Shown: one piece after another, positions 53,302 to 62,809 of the stretch
Position numbering within the stretch: the stretch's first letter is position 1
Layout of the letters: the number at the start of each line of letters is the position of its first letter
Source of the DNA: Corynebacterium pseudopelargi
GTDB lineage: Bacteria > Actinomycetota > Actinomycetes > Mycobacteriales > Mycobacteriaceae
Direction: 5' to 3'
Length of the DNA: 64,000 bases
Assembly: GCF_003814005.1 (NCBI RefSeq)
Contig: NZ_CP033898.1
Span: 1,798,001 to 1,862,000, forward strand
Position numbers and translations under genes: made by a program
The notes under the pieces: generated by a model
What the model was told of the DNA's origin: nothing
What the model saw: the letters and a program-made list of their open reading frames with translations, nothing else
Databases searched by the model: none

Positions 53302-53434
53302 AAGGCGCGGTAAAGCGTTCTATGCCCCTGCATAGCCAATGCCGTGTATCATTTTCCCTACAAAAGAATACTTGCTGCAGATTCTTTCCTGACAAGGCCA
53401 TACACATGTGCCCAGGGGCGGGTGCGGGATGAAA

Positions 53435-53450
53435 CTTCACCACGGTGAAG
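53435..53450. promoter_or_regulatory. operator-like palindrome upstream of accBC
   Basis: CTTCACCACGGTGAAG is a 7-bp perfect inverted repeat with a 2-bp centre, 185 bp upstream of the accBC start codon. CTTCACC occurs again nearby (around 53543), after GAAG. The compact symmetric form suits a dimeric repressor or activator. The binding protein is unknown. Confidence 0.5.
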
Positions 53451-53634
53451 CACCCCACATTTGCCACCTTCATGGAAGAATATGCCGCGATACCCCCGAT
53501 ATGGCGGTAAGTACCAAATTTCAACGCTGAAAAATGCCCGAAGCTTCACCCGTGCAAGCTACGCTGGTATGCGTACTACCGCCACTAACGCATCGCGATT
53601 GTCGTTGCGAGATAACTTACTTAGGAGAGCTTGA

Positions 53635-55416
53635 GTGTCTGTGGAGAACCGAAAGATTACAAAGGTCCTCGTTGCTAACCGCGGCGAGATTGCTGTTCGC
53701 GTGATTCGTGCAGCTCGCGACGCAGGCATCGCGAGCGTTGCCGTTTATGCAGAACCCGACGCAGACGCCCCCTTTGTTGCAATGGCAGACGAGGCTTTTG
53801 CGCTTGGCGGCCAGACCTCTGCCGAGTCTTACCTCGTCTTTGACAAGATCCTCGACGCCGCTAAGAAGTCCGGCGCTGACGCTATTCACCCCGGCTATGG
53901 CTTCCTTTCGGAAAACGGCGACTTTGCCGAGGCCGTCATCGAAGCTGGCCTGATCTGGATCGGCCCCTCGCCGAAGTCCATCCGCGAATTAGGCGATAAG
54001 GTCACCGCACGCTCCATCGCGCTGCGCGCCGAAGCCCCCATGGCCCCCGGCACCAAGGATCCGGTAAAGGATGCCGACGAAGTGGTGGCATTTGCCGAGG
54101 AGCACGGCCTGCCCATCGCCATTAAGGCAGCCTTCGGCGGCGGTGGCCGCGGCATGAAGGTGGCCTACAAGATGGAAGAGGTCGCCGATCTTTATGAGTC
54201 CGCCACCCGCGAGGCTGTTGCAGCCTTCGGCCGCGGCGAGTGCTTCGTGGAGCGCTACCTGGACAAGGCACGCCACGTGGAGTGCCAGGTGATTGCCGAT
54301 ATGCACGGCAACGTTGTGGTGGCCGGCACCCGTGACTGCTCCCTGCAGCGTCGCTTCCAGAAGCTCGTGGAAGAAGCACCGGCTCCCTTCCTCACCGATG
54401 AGCAGCGCAATGAACTGCACGAGTCTGCAAAGCGCATTTGTAAAGAGGCTGGCTACTACGGTGCCGGCACCGTTGAGTACCTGGTGAGCTCCGATGGCCT
54501 GATCTCCTTCCTCGAGGTCAACACCCGCCTCCAGGTGGAGCACCCCGTAACCGAGGTCACCACCGGCCTTGACCTGGTGCGCGAGCAGTTCCGCATTGCC
54601 GAGGGCAAGGAACTGCACCTGAAGGAAGACCCGAAGCCTCGCGGCCACGCCTTCGAGTTCCGCATCAATGGCGAGGACGCAGGCTCGAACTTCATGCCTG
54701 CTCCCGGCAAGATCACCAAGTACATCGAGCCCGCAGGCCCCGGTGTACGCATGGATTCCGGCATTGTTGAAGGCTCCGTCATCGGCGGCCAGTTCGACTC
54801 CATGTTGGCCAAGCTCATCGTCTTCGGCGAGACCCGCCAGGAAGCACTTGAGCGCTCCCGCCGTGCCCTTGGCGAGTACGTGATCGAGGGCATGCCCACC
54901 GTGCTTCCCTTCCACGCACACATCGTTGAAAACCCCGCCTTCGTTGGCGATGGCGAGAAGTTCGACGTGTACACCAAGTGGATTGAGGAAGAGTGGGAGA
55001 ACCCCATCGAGCCTTATGTCGACGCCGACGACGTGGAAGAAGAAGAGTCCGTGCCTTCACAGAAGGTGGTCGTTGAAATCGACGGCCGTCGCGTCGAGGT
55101 AGCACTGCCCGGCGATCTTGCCCTCGGTGGCGGCAATGGTGCCGCTAAGAAGAAGGCAAAGAAGCGTCGCTCCGGCGGCTCCAAGGCAGCCGTATCCGGC
55201 GATGCCGTAGCAGCGCCGATGCAGGGCACCGTGATCAAGGTGAACGTTGAAGACGGCGCCGAGGTCAACGAGGGCGACACCGTGGTCGTGCTCGAAGCCA
55301 TGAAGATGGAAAACCCCGTGAAGGCACACAAGTCCGGTGTTGTAGCCGACTTGGCTGTAGCCTCCGGCGAAGGCGTAACCAAGGGCCAGGTGCTCCTGGA
55401 AATCAAGGACGCCTAA
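53635..55416 (+). CDS. accBC: acyl-CoA carboxylase alpha subunit AccBC (biotin carboxylase + biotin carrier)
   Basis: AccBC is the common biotinylated subunit of acetyl-CoA and long-chain acyl-CoA carboxylases. The 593-aa protein has a biotin-carboxylase half (about 8-455: [26 protein letters not shown] loop [21 protein letters not shown]-type [43 protein letters not shown]). An Ala/Lys linker follows, then a C-terminal biotin carrier with [11 protein letters not shown], the lysine modified by BirA. GTG 53635 is 8 nt from GGAG. Single-gene transcript ending at the hairpin at 55433. Confidence 0.96.
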   Translation: MSVENRKITKVLVANRGEIAVRVIRAARDAGIASVAVYAEPDADAPFVAMADEAFALGGQTSAESYLVFDKILDAAKKSGADAIHPGYGFLSENGDFAEAVIEAGLIWIGPSPKSIRELGDKVTARSIALRAEAPMAPGTKDPVKDADEVVAFAEEHGLPIAIKAAFGGGGRGMKVAYKMEEVADLYESATREAVAAFGRGECFVERYLDKARHVECQVIADMHGNVVVAGTRDCSLQRRFQKLVEEAPAPFLTDEQRNELHESAKRICKEAGYYGAGTVEYLVSSDGLISFLEVNTRLQVEHPVTEVTTGLDLVREQFRIAEGKELHLKEDPKPRGHAFEFRINGEDAGSNFMPAPGKITKYIEPAGPGVRMDSGIVEGSVIGGQFDSMLAKLIVFGETRQEALERSRRALGEYVIEGMPTVLPFHAHIVENPAFVGDGEKFDVYTKWIEEEWENPIEPYVDADDVEEEESVPSQKVVVEIDGRRVEVALPGDLALGGGNGAAKKKAKKRRSGGSKAAVSGDAVAAPMQGTVIKVNVEDGAEVNEGDTVVVLEAMKMENPVKAHKSGVVADLAVASGEGVTKGQVLLEIKDA

Positions 55417-55432
55417 GCCAAAAGCCATACCC

Positions 55433-55458
55433 AAAGGCCCCGCCTCGGCGGGGCCTTT
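55433..55458 (+). terminator. accBC terminator
   Basis: AAAGGCCCCGCC (55433-55444) and GGCGGGGCCTTT (55447-55458) form a perfect 12-bp stem with a 2-nt loop, 16 bp after the stop, followed by GGCCTTTACT. Confidence 0.85.
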
Positions 55459-55550
55459 GGCCTTTACTCACCCGCCTATGGGCTGAGCTAGATAAACAGT
55501 GTTCAATTTCGCATGCGCCCTATGCTTGGATCCCCATAGAATTGAGCACT

Positions 55551-55952
55551 ATGAAGCCAATGGAAATCAACGGCGGACGCTTTTATGTACGCCCGCTCCA
55601 CGATGACGACCGCATTGATGATCGCCCAGCGCTCAGCCAGATCCCCTTACCTGAACATTTACAAGACTTCTCCCCCGAACTTTCGCGTAAGCAATGGGAA
55701 GAAGACACCCGCTATACCTGGGCTGCCTGCGAGCAAACATCGGTAGACATGGTGGCATTGGTGGTGCTGGACTTGGAACACACCCCGGCAACGATCAGTG
55801 CCTACTGCGTGGGAGATCCCGACCGGGTACTGCCCAATGATCCGGTGTTGGTACGAAAAACGGTGGCCGATGGCGCCAAAGAAGGCGCGGCCACCGTGGA
55901 ACGTTGGGCCAAAGGCTACTTAGGCATCGAGCAGATCACCTCGAACCTCTAG
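55551..55952 (+). CDS. conserved-looking small protein, not recognised
   Basis: This 133-aa acidic soluble protein begins MKPMEINGGRFYVRPLHDDDRIDDRPAL and has no membrane helix or known motif. The N-terminal INGGRFYVRPLHDDDR resembles the first strand of GNAT acetyltransferases, but no acetyl-CoA loop (RxxGxG/A) follows, so I do not assign that fold. ATG 55551 follows TAGAAT by exactly 8 nt, making a leaderless gene likely; TTG 55542 is rejected. It converges on the YbjQ gene, 9 bp away. Function unknown. Confidence 0.65.
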   Translation: MKPMEINGGRFYVRPLHDDDRIDDRPALSQIPLPEHLQDFSPELSRKQWEEDTRYTWAACEQTSVDMVALVVLDLEHTPATISAYCVGDPDRVLPNDPVLVRKTVADGAKEGAATVERWAKGYLGIEQITSNL

Positions 55953-55961
55953 CCCCTAGCG

Positions 55962-56282
55962 CTAGCGCAACCGAACTGCCGTGCCGGTGGCCGTCACCAT
56001 CAACATGTCGCTGTGGCTGCCGAGCGCGGCATAGTCGAGCTCTACTCCCACCACTGCATCGGCGCCGAGTTCATTGGCCCGATTGACCAGTTCTGCCAAG
56101 GCGCTTTCACGCGCTTGGACCAACTCCTTTTCATAGGAGCCGGAGCGCCCGCCAACAAGGTTGCGAAAGCCGGCGGTGAAGTCTTTCACCAAATTAATAC
56201 CGGCCACCGTCTCGCCTGCCACCACCCGAAGGTATTGGCTAATCTCTCGGCCTTCCACGCTGTGGGTGGTGGTAACGATCAT
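55962..56282 (-). CDS. YbjQ/UPF0145 family protein
   Basis: This 106-aa protein matches the YbjQ (heavy-metal-binding domain, UPF0145) family: MIVTTTHSVEGREISQYLRVVAGETVAGINLVKDFTAGFRNLVGGRSGSYEKELVQARESALAELVNRANELGADAVVGVELDY. It forms a pentameric ring in known structures; the biochemical role is unknown. The ATG has AAAGGAG 8 nt upstream. It lies 49 bp downstream of pyc on the same strand and may be co-transcribed. Confidence 0.9.
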   Translation of the reverse strand: MIVTTTHSVEGREISQYLRVVAGETVAGINLVKDFTAGFRNLVGGRSGSYEKELVQARESALAELVNRANELGADAVVGVELDYAALGSHSDMLMVTATGTAVRLR

Positions 56283-56331
56283 CTGTGTTGCTCCTTTGTT
56301 GCGTTGGGTGCTTGAGGGGTTTGTGGGCCGG

Positions 56332-59300
56332 TTATTCGATCACCAGCAGCAAGTCGCCGCCTTCTACCTTGGTGGGCTGGCTCAGCACTACTCTTTGCAC
56401 GGTGCCGTCCTTGGTTGCAGAGATGGTGGCCTCCATCTTCATCGCCTCAATCACCGCCACGGGATCGCCGGCCTTCACCTCTTCACCTTCTGCCACATTC
56501 ACGCTCACGACGCCGGCAAATGGTGCTGCCACATGGCCACCATTGGAGGGATCGGCCTTTTCTGCCGAGGCAGTTACCGATTCCACGCTGCGGTCGCGCA
56601 CATACATCGGGCGGATCTGACCATTGACATTGCACACCACATTGCGCATGCCCTTTTCATCCGGCTCACCAACAGCATCGAGGCGAACGATCATGGGCAC
56701 GCTGGAATCCGCGGTGCGGATGACCGTCTCTTTGCCCTCGCGCAGCCCGTAGAGGAATTCGGCGTCGCCAAGGGTGGTGGTATCACCAAAGCGGTGCTTG
56801 TGCTCCTGGTATTCCTGAGCAGGCTTGGGAAAGAGCAGCCTATTTAAGGTGCCGCGCACCTGCTCGGGATCTTGCAGCGCAGCCTCAGATTCCTCCGGCA
56901 GCGCCGCGAGGGTATCGGGCGTTTCCTTCCTGCCCGCGAGCGCCTTTTCACGCAATTGCTCAGGCCAGCCACCGGGAGGTGTGCCCAGCTCGCCGCGAAG
57001 GAAGGCGATCACAGAATCGGGGATGTCGTATTTTTGGGGATCGGCAGCAAAGTCCTTCGGATCCACACCGGCACCTACGAGGTAGAGGGCAAGATCGCCC
57101 ACCACTTTCGAAGAGGGCGTGACCTTGGTTGGCCTGCCCAGCATCTCGTTGACGGCGGCGTAGGTATCCTCAATCAGCTCGAAGCGATCCGCCAAGCCCA
57201 AAGCGGTGGCTTGGGCGCGCAGATTGGAAAGCTGGCCACCTGGGATCTCGTGGTGATACACGCGCCCGGTGGGGCCAGGGGTGCCGGATTCGAAGGGCGC
57301 ATAGAGCTTGCGCACGGCCTCCCAATAGGGCTCGAGTGCATCCACGTTTTCCAAAGAAAGCCCGGTATCGCGGTAGGTATTGGCAAAGGCCGCCACGATG
57401 GCAGAAAGCGATGGTTGCGAAGTAGTGCCCGAAAGCGGAGCTGCCGCACCATCTACGGCGTCGGCGCCTGCGTGCGCTGCAGCCCAATAGGTGGCGAGCT
57501 GGCCGCCAGCAGTGTCGTGGGTATGCACATGCACGGGCAGGTCGAAGTTGCGTCGAAGCTCGCTTACCAGCTTGGATGCTGCCGCGGGCTTCATCAGCCC
57601 CGCCATATCCTTAATGGCCAGCACATGTGCGCCGGTATCGACGATCTCCTCGGCGAGCTTGAGGTAGTAATCGAGGGTGTAGAGCTTCTCGTTCGGGTTG
57701 GTCAGATCCCCTGAATACGCCATGGCCACTTCGGCGACGGTGGTATTGGTTTCCAGCACGGCGTCGATGGCCGGGCGCATCTGGGATACATCGTTCAGGG
57801 CGTCGAAGATGCGGAAGATATCAACACCAGATCGCGCGGCTTCCTTGACAAAGGCGCGGCACACAGAATCTGGGTATGGGGTGTATCCCACGGTGTTGCG
57901 CCCGCGCAGGAGCATTTGGATGTTGATATTGGGCATGGCAGCACGAAGCTGATCCAGGCGATCCCAGGGATCTTCGTGCAAAAAGCGCATGGCTACGTCG
58001 TAGGTAGCACCACCCCAGGCCTCTACCGAAAGCAGTTCCGGGGTCAGCCTTGCCACGTGCTTGGCCACGTCTACCAGCGTGTTTGAGCGCACTCGCGTAG
58101 CCAGCAGCGACTGGTGCGCATCGCGGAAGGTGGTATCTGTAACCCCGAGTGCGTCTTGGCTTCGAAGCGTGCGAGCAAATTCCTTCGGGCCTAGTTGCAA
58201 GAGCCGATCACGAGAACCGCGGGGCAATGCGCCTTGTTGTTCTTCGGGCAGCTTTTCTACGGGATTCGCCACCACTGGGCGTTCGCCGTGGGGTTTATTC
58301 ACGGTGGTATCTGCAAGATAGTGCAGGATGCGGCCTTGTTCATCGTCGGCAGGCGGTGCCTGCAGCAACCAGGGGTGCTCGGCAATAAAGCCGGTGTCGA
58401 TGCGCTTGTGCTGGAAGTCTTCCTCGCGCAGCAACGCCCGAAGGAAGCCAATATTGGTGGCCACACCGGATACCACGAATTCAGCTAAGGCACGCTGGGC
58501 ACGGGCGACGGCGGTGGCAAAATCGGCGCCACGGCAGGTCATCTTCACCAGCATCGAGTCGAAGTTCGGGGTGATCTCACCACCGAGCATGGCGGCACCA
58601 TCGAGGCGCACACCGGCGCCACCTGGGGAACGATAGGCGTTAATCGTGCCGGTATCGGGGCGGAACCCATTGGAGGGATCCTCGGTGGTAATGCGGCACT
58701 GCAGGGCAGCGCCTTCGGTGTGGATATCTTCTTGGCGCAAGCCGAGTTCTTCAAGCGAGGCCCCTGCTGCGATCTGCAACTGGGATTTCACCAGATCCAC
58801 CTGGGTAACTTCCTCAGTCACCGTGTGCTCTACCTGGATGCGCGGGTTCATCTCGATAAAGACGTACTCGCCTTGTTCATCGACGAGGAACTCCACCGTG
58901 CCAGCGCCCTGGTAGCCGATATGCTGGCAGAACTTCACGGCATCGGCGCAGATGCGTTCGCGCAATTGCGGATCCAAGTGCTGTGCCGGGGCGATCTCTA
59001 CTACCTTCTGGTGGCGGCGCTGCAAGGAGCAGTCGCGCTCGTAGAGGTGGATGATGTTGCCGTGGGCATCGCCAAGGATCTGCACCTCGATGTGCTGCGG
59101 GTTGATTACCGCCCGCTCAACATAGACGCGGCCATCGCCAAAGGCAGCTTCTGCCTCGCGTGAGGCTTCGGTTGCAAGTTTTTGGAGCTTCTCTGGTGAT
59201 TCCACAAAGCGCATACCGCGGCCGCCGCCACCGGCTACGGCCTTGACAAAGACGGGGAAGGTGTGGTCTTTGGCGAGCTCATAAAGCTCTTTGGGGTCTT

Positions 59301-59739
59301 TGGTGGCTTTTGTTTCCTTCAGCGTTGGCAGGCCTGCTTCCCTGGCTGCTGCCACGGCTGCTGCCTTATCGCCGGTGAGTTCGAGCACCTCTGGGGGCGG
59401 GCCGATGAAGGTGAGTCCGTGTTCGGCGCACTCGCGGGCAAATTGGGCGTTTTCAGATAAGAAGCCATAGCCCGGATAGATGGCATCGGCGCCGGTGGCC
59501 TTGGCGGCACGGATGATTTCATCAATATCTAAGTATGCCTTAACTGCCGAGCCACCCTCGCCGATGAGCACGGCCTCGGATGCAAAAGAGCGGTGGAAGG
59601 AGTTGCGGTCCTCATTGGGGTACACCGCTACCGTTGCCGCGCCCGTTTCAAAGGCAGCGCGGAAGGCTCGAACGGCGATCTCGCCGCGGTTAGCGACGAG
59701 GATTTTGGAAAAGGTATTGGTTTTTGTCAACCGGCTCAC
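56332..59739 (-). CDS. pyc: pyruvate carboxylase
   Basis: Pyc carboxylates pyruvate to oxaloacetate, the main anaplerotic reaction in Corynebacterium. The 1135-aa protein is complete: biotin carboxylase (about 10-460; [57 protein letters not shown]), carboxyltransferase (about 530-830; DTTFRDAHQSLLATRVRS, VEAWGGATYDVAMRFLHEDPW, the metal-binding HTHDTAGG), and the C-terminal biotinyl domain VIEAMKMEATIS. The start is GTG 59739, 8 nt from AAGGA. Biotinylated by the BirA in this window. Confidence 0.97.
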   Translation of the reverse strand: MSRLTKTNTFSKILVANRGEIAVRAFRAAFETGAATVAVYPNEDRNSFHRSFASEAVLIGEGGSAVKAYLDIDEIIRAAKATGADAIYPGYGFLSENAQFARECAEHGLTFIGPPPEVLELTGDKAAAVAAAREAGLPTLKETKATKDPKELYELAKDHTFPVFVKAVAGGGGRGMRFVESPEKLQKLATEASREAEAAFGDGRVYVERAVINPQHIEVQILGDAHGNIIHLYERDCSLQRRHQKVVEIAPAQHLDPQLRERICADAVKFCQHIGYQGAGTVEFLVDEQGEYVFIEMNPRIQVEHTVTEEVTQVDLVKSQLQIAAGASLEELGLRQEDIHTEGAALQCRITTEDPSNGFRPDTGTINAYRSPGGAGVRLDGAAMLGGEITPNFDSMLVKMTCRGADFATAVARAQRALAEFVVSGVATNIGFLRALLREEDFQHKRIDTGFIAEHPWLLQAPPADDEQGRILHYLADTTVNKPHGERPVVANPVEKLPEEQQGALPRGSRDRLLQLGPKEFARTLRSQDALGVTDTTFRDAHQSLLATRVRSNTLVDVAKHVARLTPELLSVEAWGGATYDVAMRFLHEDPWDRLDQLRAAMPNINIQMLLRGRNTVGYTPYPDSVCRAFVKEAARSGVDIFRIFDALNDVSQMRPAIDAVLETNTTVAEVAMAYSGDLTNPNEKLYTLDYYLKLAEEIVDTGAHVLAIKDMAGLMKPAAASKLVSELRRNFDLPVHVHTHDTAGGQLATYWAAAHAGADAVDGAAAPLSGTTSQPSLSAIVAAFANTYRDTGLSLENVDALEPYWEAVRKLYAPFESGTPGPTGRVYHHEIPGGQLSNLRAQATALGLADRFELIEDTYAAVNEMLGRPTKVTPSSKVVGDLALYLVGAGVDPKDFAADPQKYDIPDSVIAFLRGELGTPPGGWPEQLREKALAGRKETPDTLAALPEESEAALQDPEQVRGTLNRLLFPKPAQEYQEHKHRFGDTTTLGDAEFLYGLREGKETVIRTADSSVPMIVRLDAVGEPDEKGMRNVVCNVNGQIRPMYVRDRSVESVTASAEKADPSNGGHVAAPFAGVVSVNVAEGEEVKAGDPVAVIEAMKMEATISATKDGTVQRVVLSQPTKVEGGDLLLVIE

Positions 59740-59906
59740 GGCACCTGTCCTTTGTGGTTTCCATTACATGGACGCTATGAGTGTGATAGCGCTTAGGAAC
59801 ACGCCTAGTGTACTCGCAAGGTGCAAACAGCCAAGGTTTCTAGGCTTAAGCTGCACTTTTAGCGACAATTCGGCGCTTTACACCCCGGCAGACCCAACGA
59901 GACAAA

Positions 59907-59949
59907 AAAGGGGCAAAGCCTTGGCACATTCGGCCGGCTTTGCCCCTTT
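59907..59949. terminator. terminator between lpdA and pyc
   Basis: AAAGGGGCAAAGCC (59907-59920) and GGCTTTGCCCCTTT (59936-59949) form a perfect 14-bp stem with a 15-nt loop. On the minus strand it ends with TTTTTT, so it terminates lpdA, 21 bp after its stop. Confidence 0.88.
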
Positions 59950-59969
59950 ATATGGGTGAGGCGTTGCTA

Positions 59970-61379
59970 TCACTCCAGATCGTCGTGGGCTACGAGCTGG
60001 CGTGCGGCCTCGGTAATAGAACCAGAAAGCGAGGGGTACACAGAGAAGGTGCGTGCCAGATCGTTGACGGTAAGTTGATTGCTCACGGCCACAGCAATGG
60101 GCAGGATCAGCTCAGAGGCGGTCGGGGCCACGATCACGCCGCCGATGATAATGCCGGAGTTTTTGCGGCAGAAAATCTTGACAAAGCCGTGGCGCAGCGA
60201 ACGCATCTTGGCACGCGGATTGGTCTTCAGCGGCAACACAATGGAACGGGCTGCTACTTCGCCGGATTCGATCTGCGCCTGGGTCACACCCACTGCCGCG
60301 ATCTCGGGGCGGGTAAACACAGCGGTTGCTACCGTTTTCAGGCGAATAGGCGAAACACCTTCGCCCAGTGCGTGATACATGGCCACGCGGCCTTGCATTG
60401 CGGCCACAGAGGCAAGCGGGAACAAATCGGTGCAGTCGCCACCGGCATAGATGCCGGGCACGGAGGTGCGCGAGACGCGGTCTACCTTGATGTGGCCAGA
60501 AGGCGTGGTGGCAATGCCGATCTTTTCTAGGCCGAGGTTTTGGGTGTTCGGCACGGAACCGACCGTCATCAATGCGTGTGAGCCACTGATTTCGCGGCCA
60601 TCGGAAGTGCGAACCACTACCCCATCGCCGGTGTTGGTCACAGAATCCACGCGGGCGAACTTCTCTAAGGTCACACCACGTTCTGCCAGCACGGTCTCCA
60701 GCACATCGGCGGCATCGGCGTCGTCGTGAGGCAAGATGCGATCACGCGAGGCCACCATGGTCACCTTCACGCCGAGCTCGGCAAAGGCGGAGACGAATTC
60801 AGCACCGGTGACACCGGAACCGACCACGATGAGGTGATCGGGCAGCTCCTTGAGGTTATAGATCTGCCTCCAGGTCAAGATGCGCTCGCCATCGGGCTGA
60901 GCACCGGGCAAGATGCGCGGGGTGGCGCCGGTGGCCACGAGCACGAGGTCGCATTCGATAGTTTCAACTGAGCCGTCTTCGAGCTCGGCCTTGATGTAGT
61001 GCAGGGTCTGCTTGACGTTGTAATCATCAAAGCTGCCGCGGCCTTGAAGCACGCGCACCCCGGCCTTTTTCATGTTCTCGAGGATGTCTTCGCTTTGTTC
61101 CTCGGCCAGTGCCTGCACGCGGTTATTCAGCGCATCAAGCATCAGGTGTGCTTCGCCGATGCCTTTGTTAAGCCCCATGTCGTCGGCGCGGCGGAGGTCA
61201 GTTTTAATGTTTGCGCCGGCGATAAAGGATTTCGAGGGCACGCAGTCGTTGATCACCGCTGCGCCGCCGAGTCCGCGATCTTCAATCAAGGTGATCTCGG
61301 CGCCGTATTTTGCGCCAGCTAACGCTGCTTCATATCCTGCCGGGCCGCCGCCAATGATGACGATGCGTGTACTCAACAT
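59970..61379 (-). CDS. lpdA: NAD(P)H-quinone dehydrogenase LpdA-like flavoprotein
   Basis: This 469-aa pyridine-nucleotide disulfide oxidoreductase-fold flavoprotein has the FAD-binding IIGGGPAGYEAALAGA at 7-22, NAD(P)-binding VVGSGVTGAEFVSAFAELG near 181, and the C-terminal dimerisation domain. The usual redox CxxxxC is missing: the segment reads VINDCVPSKSFIAG, one cysteine only, and the C-terminal HxxxxE is also altered (AHPTLSE replaced by VYPSLSG). It therefore cannot be a lipoamide dehydrogenase. M. tuberculosis LpdA (Rv3303c) lacks the same residues and reduces quinones. ATG at 61379. Monocistronic, with a clear terminator. Confidence 0.9.
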   Translation of the reverse strand: MLSTRIVIIGGGPAGYEAALAGAKYGAEITLIEDRGLGGAAVINDCVPSKSFIAGANIKTDLRRADDMGLNKGIGEAHLMLDALNNRVQALAEEQSEDILENMKKAGVRVLQGRGSFDDYNVKQTLHYIKAELEDGSVETIECDLVLVATGATPRILPGAQPDGERILTWRQIYNLKELPDHLIVVGSGVTGAEFVSAFAELGVKVTMVASRDRILPHDDADAADVLETVLAERGVTLEKFARVDSVTNTGDGVVVRTSDGREISGSHALMTVGSVPNTQNLGLEKIGIATTPSGHIKVDRVSRTSVPGIYAGGDCTDLFPLASVAAMQGRVAMYHALGEGVSPIRLKTVATAVFTRPEIAAVGVTQAQIESGEVAARSIVLPLKTNPRAKMRSLRHGFVKIFCRKNSGIIIGGVIVAPTASELILPIAVAVSNQLTVNDLARTFSVYPSLSGSITEAARQLVAHDDLE

Positions 61380-61430
61380 TCCTCCGTGGGTTTGGGGTTA
61401 AAAAGGGCGTATGTGCTTCAAGTGTAACGC

Positions 61431-62630
61431 CTAAGTGCGAAGGTGCTGCATTGCTTCAGCATCCAAAAGCCTATCGACGATCCCCGCAAACAATTGGATA
61501 CCGATCGGAATGCAGCGCTCGTCCGGCATGAGCCCGGCGCGGTGCAAATCCTGCGGCTCGCCCTTGCCGTCCCAGCAACCCAATCGGGCCATCGATCCTG
61601 GCACATGTTCGAGATACCACGAGAAGTCCTCGCCACCAGAAGATTGCGGAGCCTGCACCACGGCCTGTGGGCCAAGGGTACGTGCGGCGTCGGCAAGCAC
61701 TGCAGTGGCAACATCATCGTTCATCACCGGCGGCACGCCCACGGTGTAGCGAATCTCAAAATCGCAGCCAGTGGGGGCAAGCACCTGGGCTACCAGCTCG
61801 CGCAGCAACGCCTGGATCGAGCGCCACACCACAATGTCTCCGGTGCGGATCGTGCCCATCACGCTGCCTTCTTCTGGAATCGCGTTGGCGGCATAACCTG
61901 CATTAATGGTGCCGAACACCAAAACGGTGCCCGTGCGCGGATCCACCCGGCGCGAAAGCAGCGCCGGCAATTCCACTACTAATTTGGATAGGCCAAACAC
62001 CACATCGGCGCTCAAATGCGGGCGAGAACTGTGGCCGCCTGGGCCTTTGACCTTGATCTCGATGATGTCGCCTGCAGAAGTAATGGCACCGGTGCGCACA
62101 CCAATTTTGCCCACTTTGAGCTTTGGTTCTGCATGCAGGGCAAAAATCGAGCTCACGCCCTCTAAGGCGCCGTAGGAGATCACCTCTGGCGCACCACCGT
62201 CCATGACTTCTTCTGCCGGCTGGAAGATGATGCGAACGCCGCTTCGTAGCGGGGCGTTTTGCAAGGCGCAGGCAAACCCGAGGGCGATGGCGGTGTGAAT
62301 ATCGTGGCCGCAGGCGTGCATCACGCCAACATTTTTCGAAGCCCCCTCGTGCTCATGCTCGGTGATGGGTAGCGCGTCGATGTCTGCACGAAAGGCGATG
62401 CGCTCGGGGGTATCGGGGCCAATATCCACCATGAGTCCGGTGTTAGGAAAGCGCTGCGGATTCATCCCCCGGGCGCGTAACTGCATGGCAATGAACTCGG
62501 TGGTGGCGTACTCCATGTGCGAGAGTTCGGGGTGCTGGTGCAGGTGCCTGCGCCAGTCCAGCACGGTGTATTGGTGCTTTTTCAGCCAATCTAAGACATA
62601 CGCCTCGATTTCACCCCGGCTTTCGAGCAT
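61431..62630 (-). CDS. M20-family amidohydrolase / aminoacylase
   Basis: This 399-aa zinc amidohydrolase of the M20D group (N-acyl-amino-acid or amide hydrolase). Signatures: RRHLHQHPELSHMEYATTEFIA near 27-48, FRADIDALPITEHEHEGAS, metal site HACGHDIHTAIALGFA near 104-119, FQPAEEVMDGGAPEV near 135-149, and SSGGEDFSWYLEHVPGSMARLG near the C-terminus. ATG 62630 (preceded in frame by GTG) lies 9 nt after GGGAGG. Substrate unknown; relatives remove acyl groups from amino acids, including odour precursors in skin corynebacteria. Divergent from pmmB. Confidence 0.9.
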   Translation of the reverse strand: MLESRGEIEAYVLDWLKKHQYTVLDWRRHLHQHPELSHMEYATTEFIAMQLRARGMNPQRFPNTGLMVDIGPDTPERIAFRADIDALPITEHEHEGASKNVGVMHACGHDIHTAIALGFACALQNAPLRSGVRIIFQPAEEVMDGGAPEVISYGALEGVSSIFALHAEPKLKVGKIGVRTGAITSAGDIIEIKVKGPGGHSSRPHLSADVVFGLSKLVVELPALLSRRVDPRTGTVLVFGTINAGYAANAIPEEGSVMGTIRTGDIVVWRSIQALLRELVAQVLAPTGCDFEIRYTVGVPPVMNDDVATAVLADAARTLGPQAVVQAPQSSGGEDFSWYLEHVPGSMARLGCWDGKGEPQDLHRAGLMPDERCIPIGIQLFAGIVDRLLDAEAMQHLRT

Positions 62631-62809
62631 CACCTATTGCCTCCCTTTTCTTCTGTGCGCACTACCTTGTTCGAGGTGTATTCCACCGGGCAGGTGCGCC
62701 ACCTTGCTGCACTGTATGCAACTTTGCTCAGCCTACGAAGGCCCAAGCTGCGTCTACTACTCTTGAGGGTAACACCCTATTCTGAACAAACATTTGATTG
62801 GATCAGCCC

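Larger units (their letters stand above)
53244..53634. promoter_or_regulatory. 391-bp accBC upstream region
   Basis: There is no gene here. From left: GC-rich repeats of GGCGCGGCT and a stem-loop (53278-53301) after the sulfurtransferase, an AT-richer middle, the palindrome at 53435-53450, and the accBC leader with TAGGAG ribosome-binding site. The length suggests regulated transcription of accBC. Confidence 0.5.

Noticed and set aside
53989..54921. Open frame of 310 codons opposite accBC
   Set aside because: Antisense shadow, as for the other long frames opposite conserved genes.
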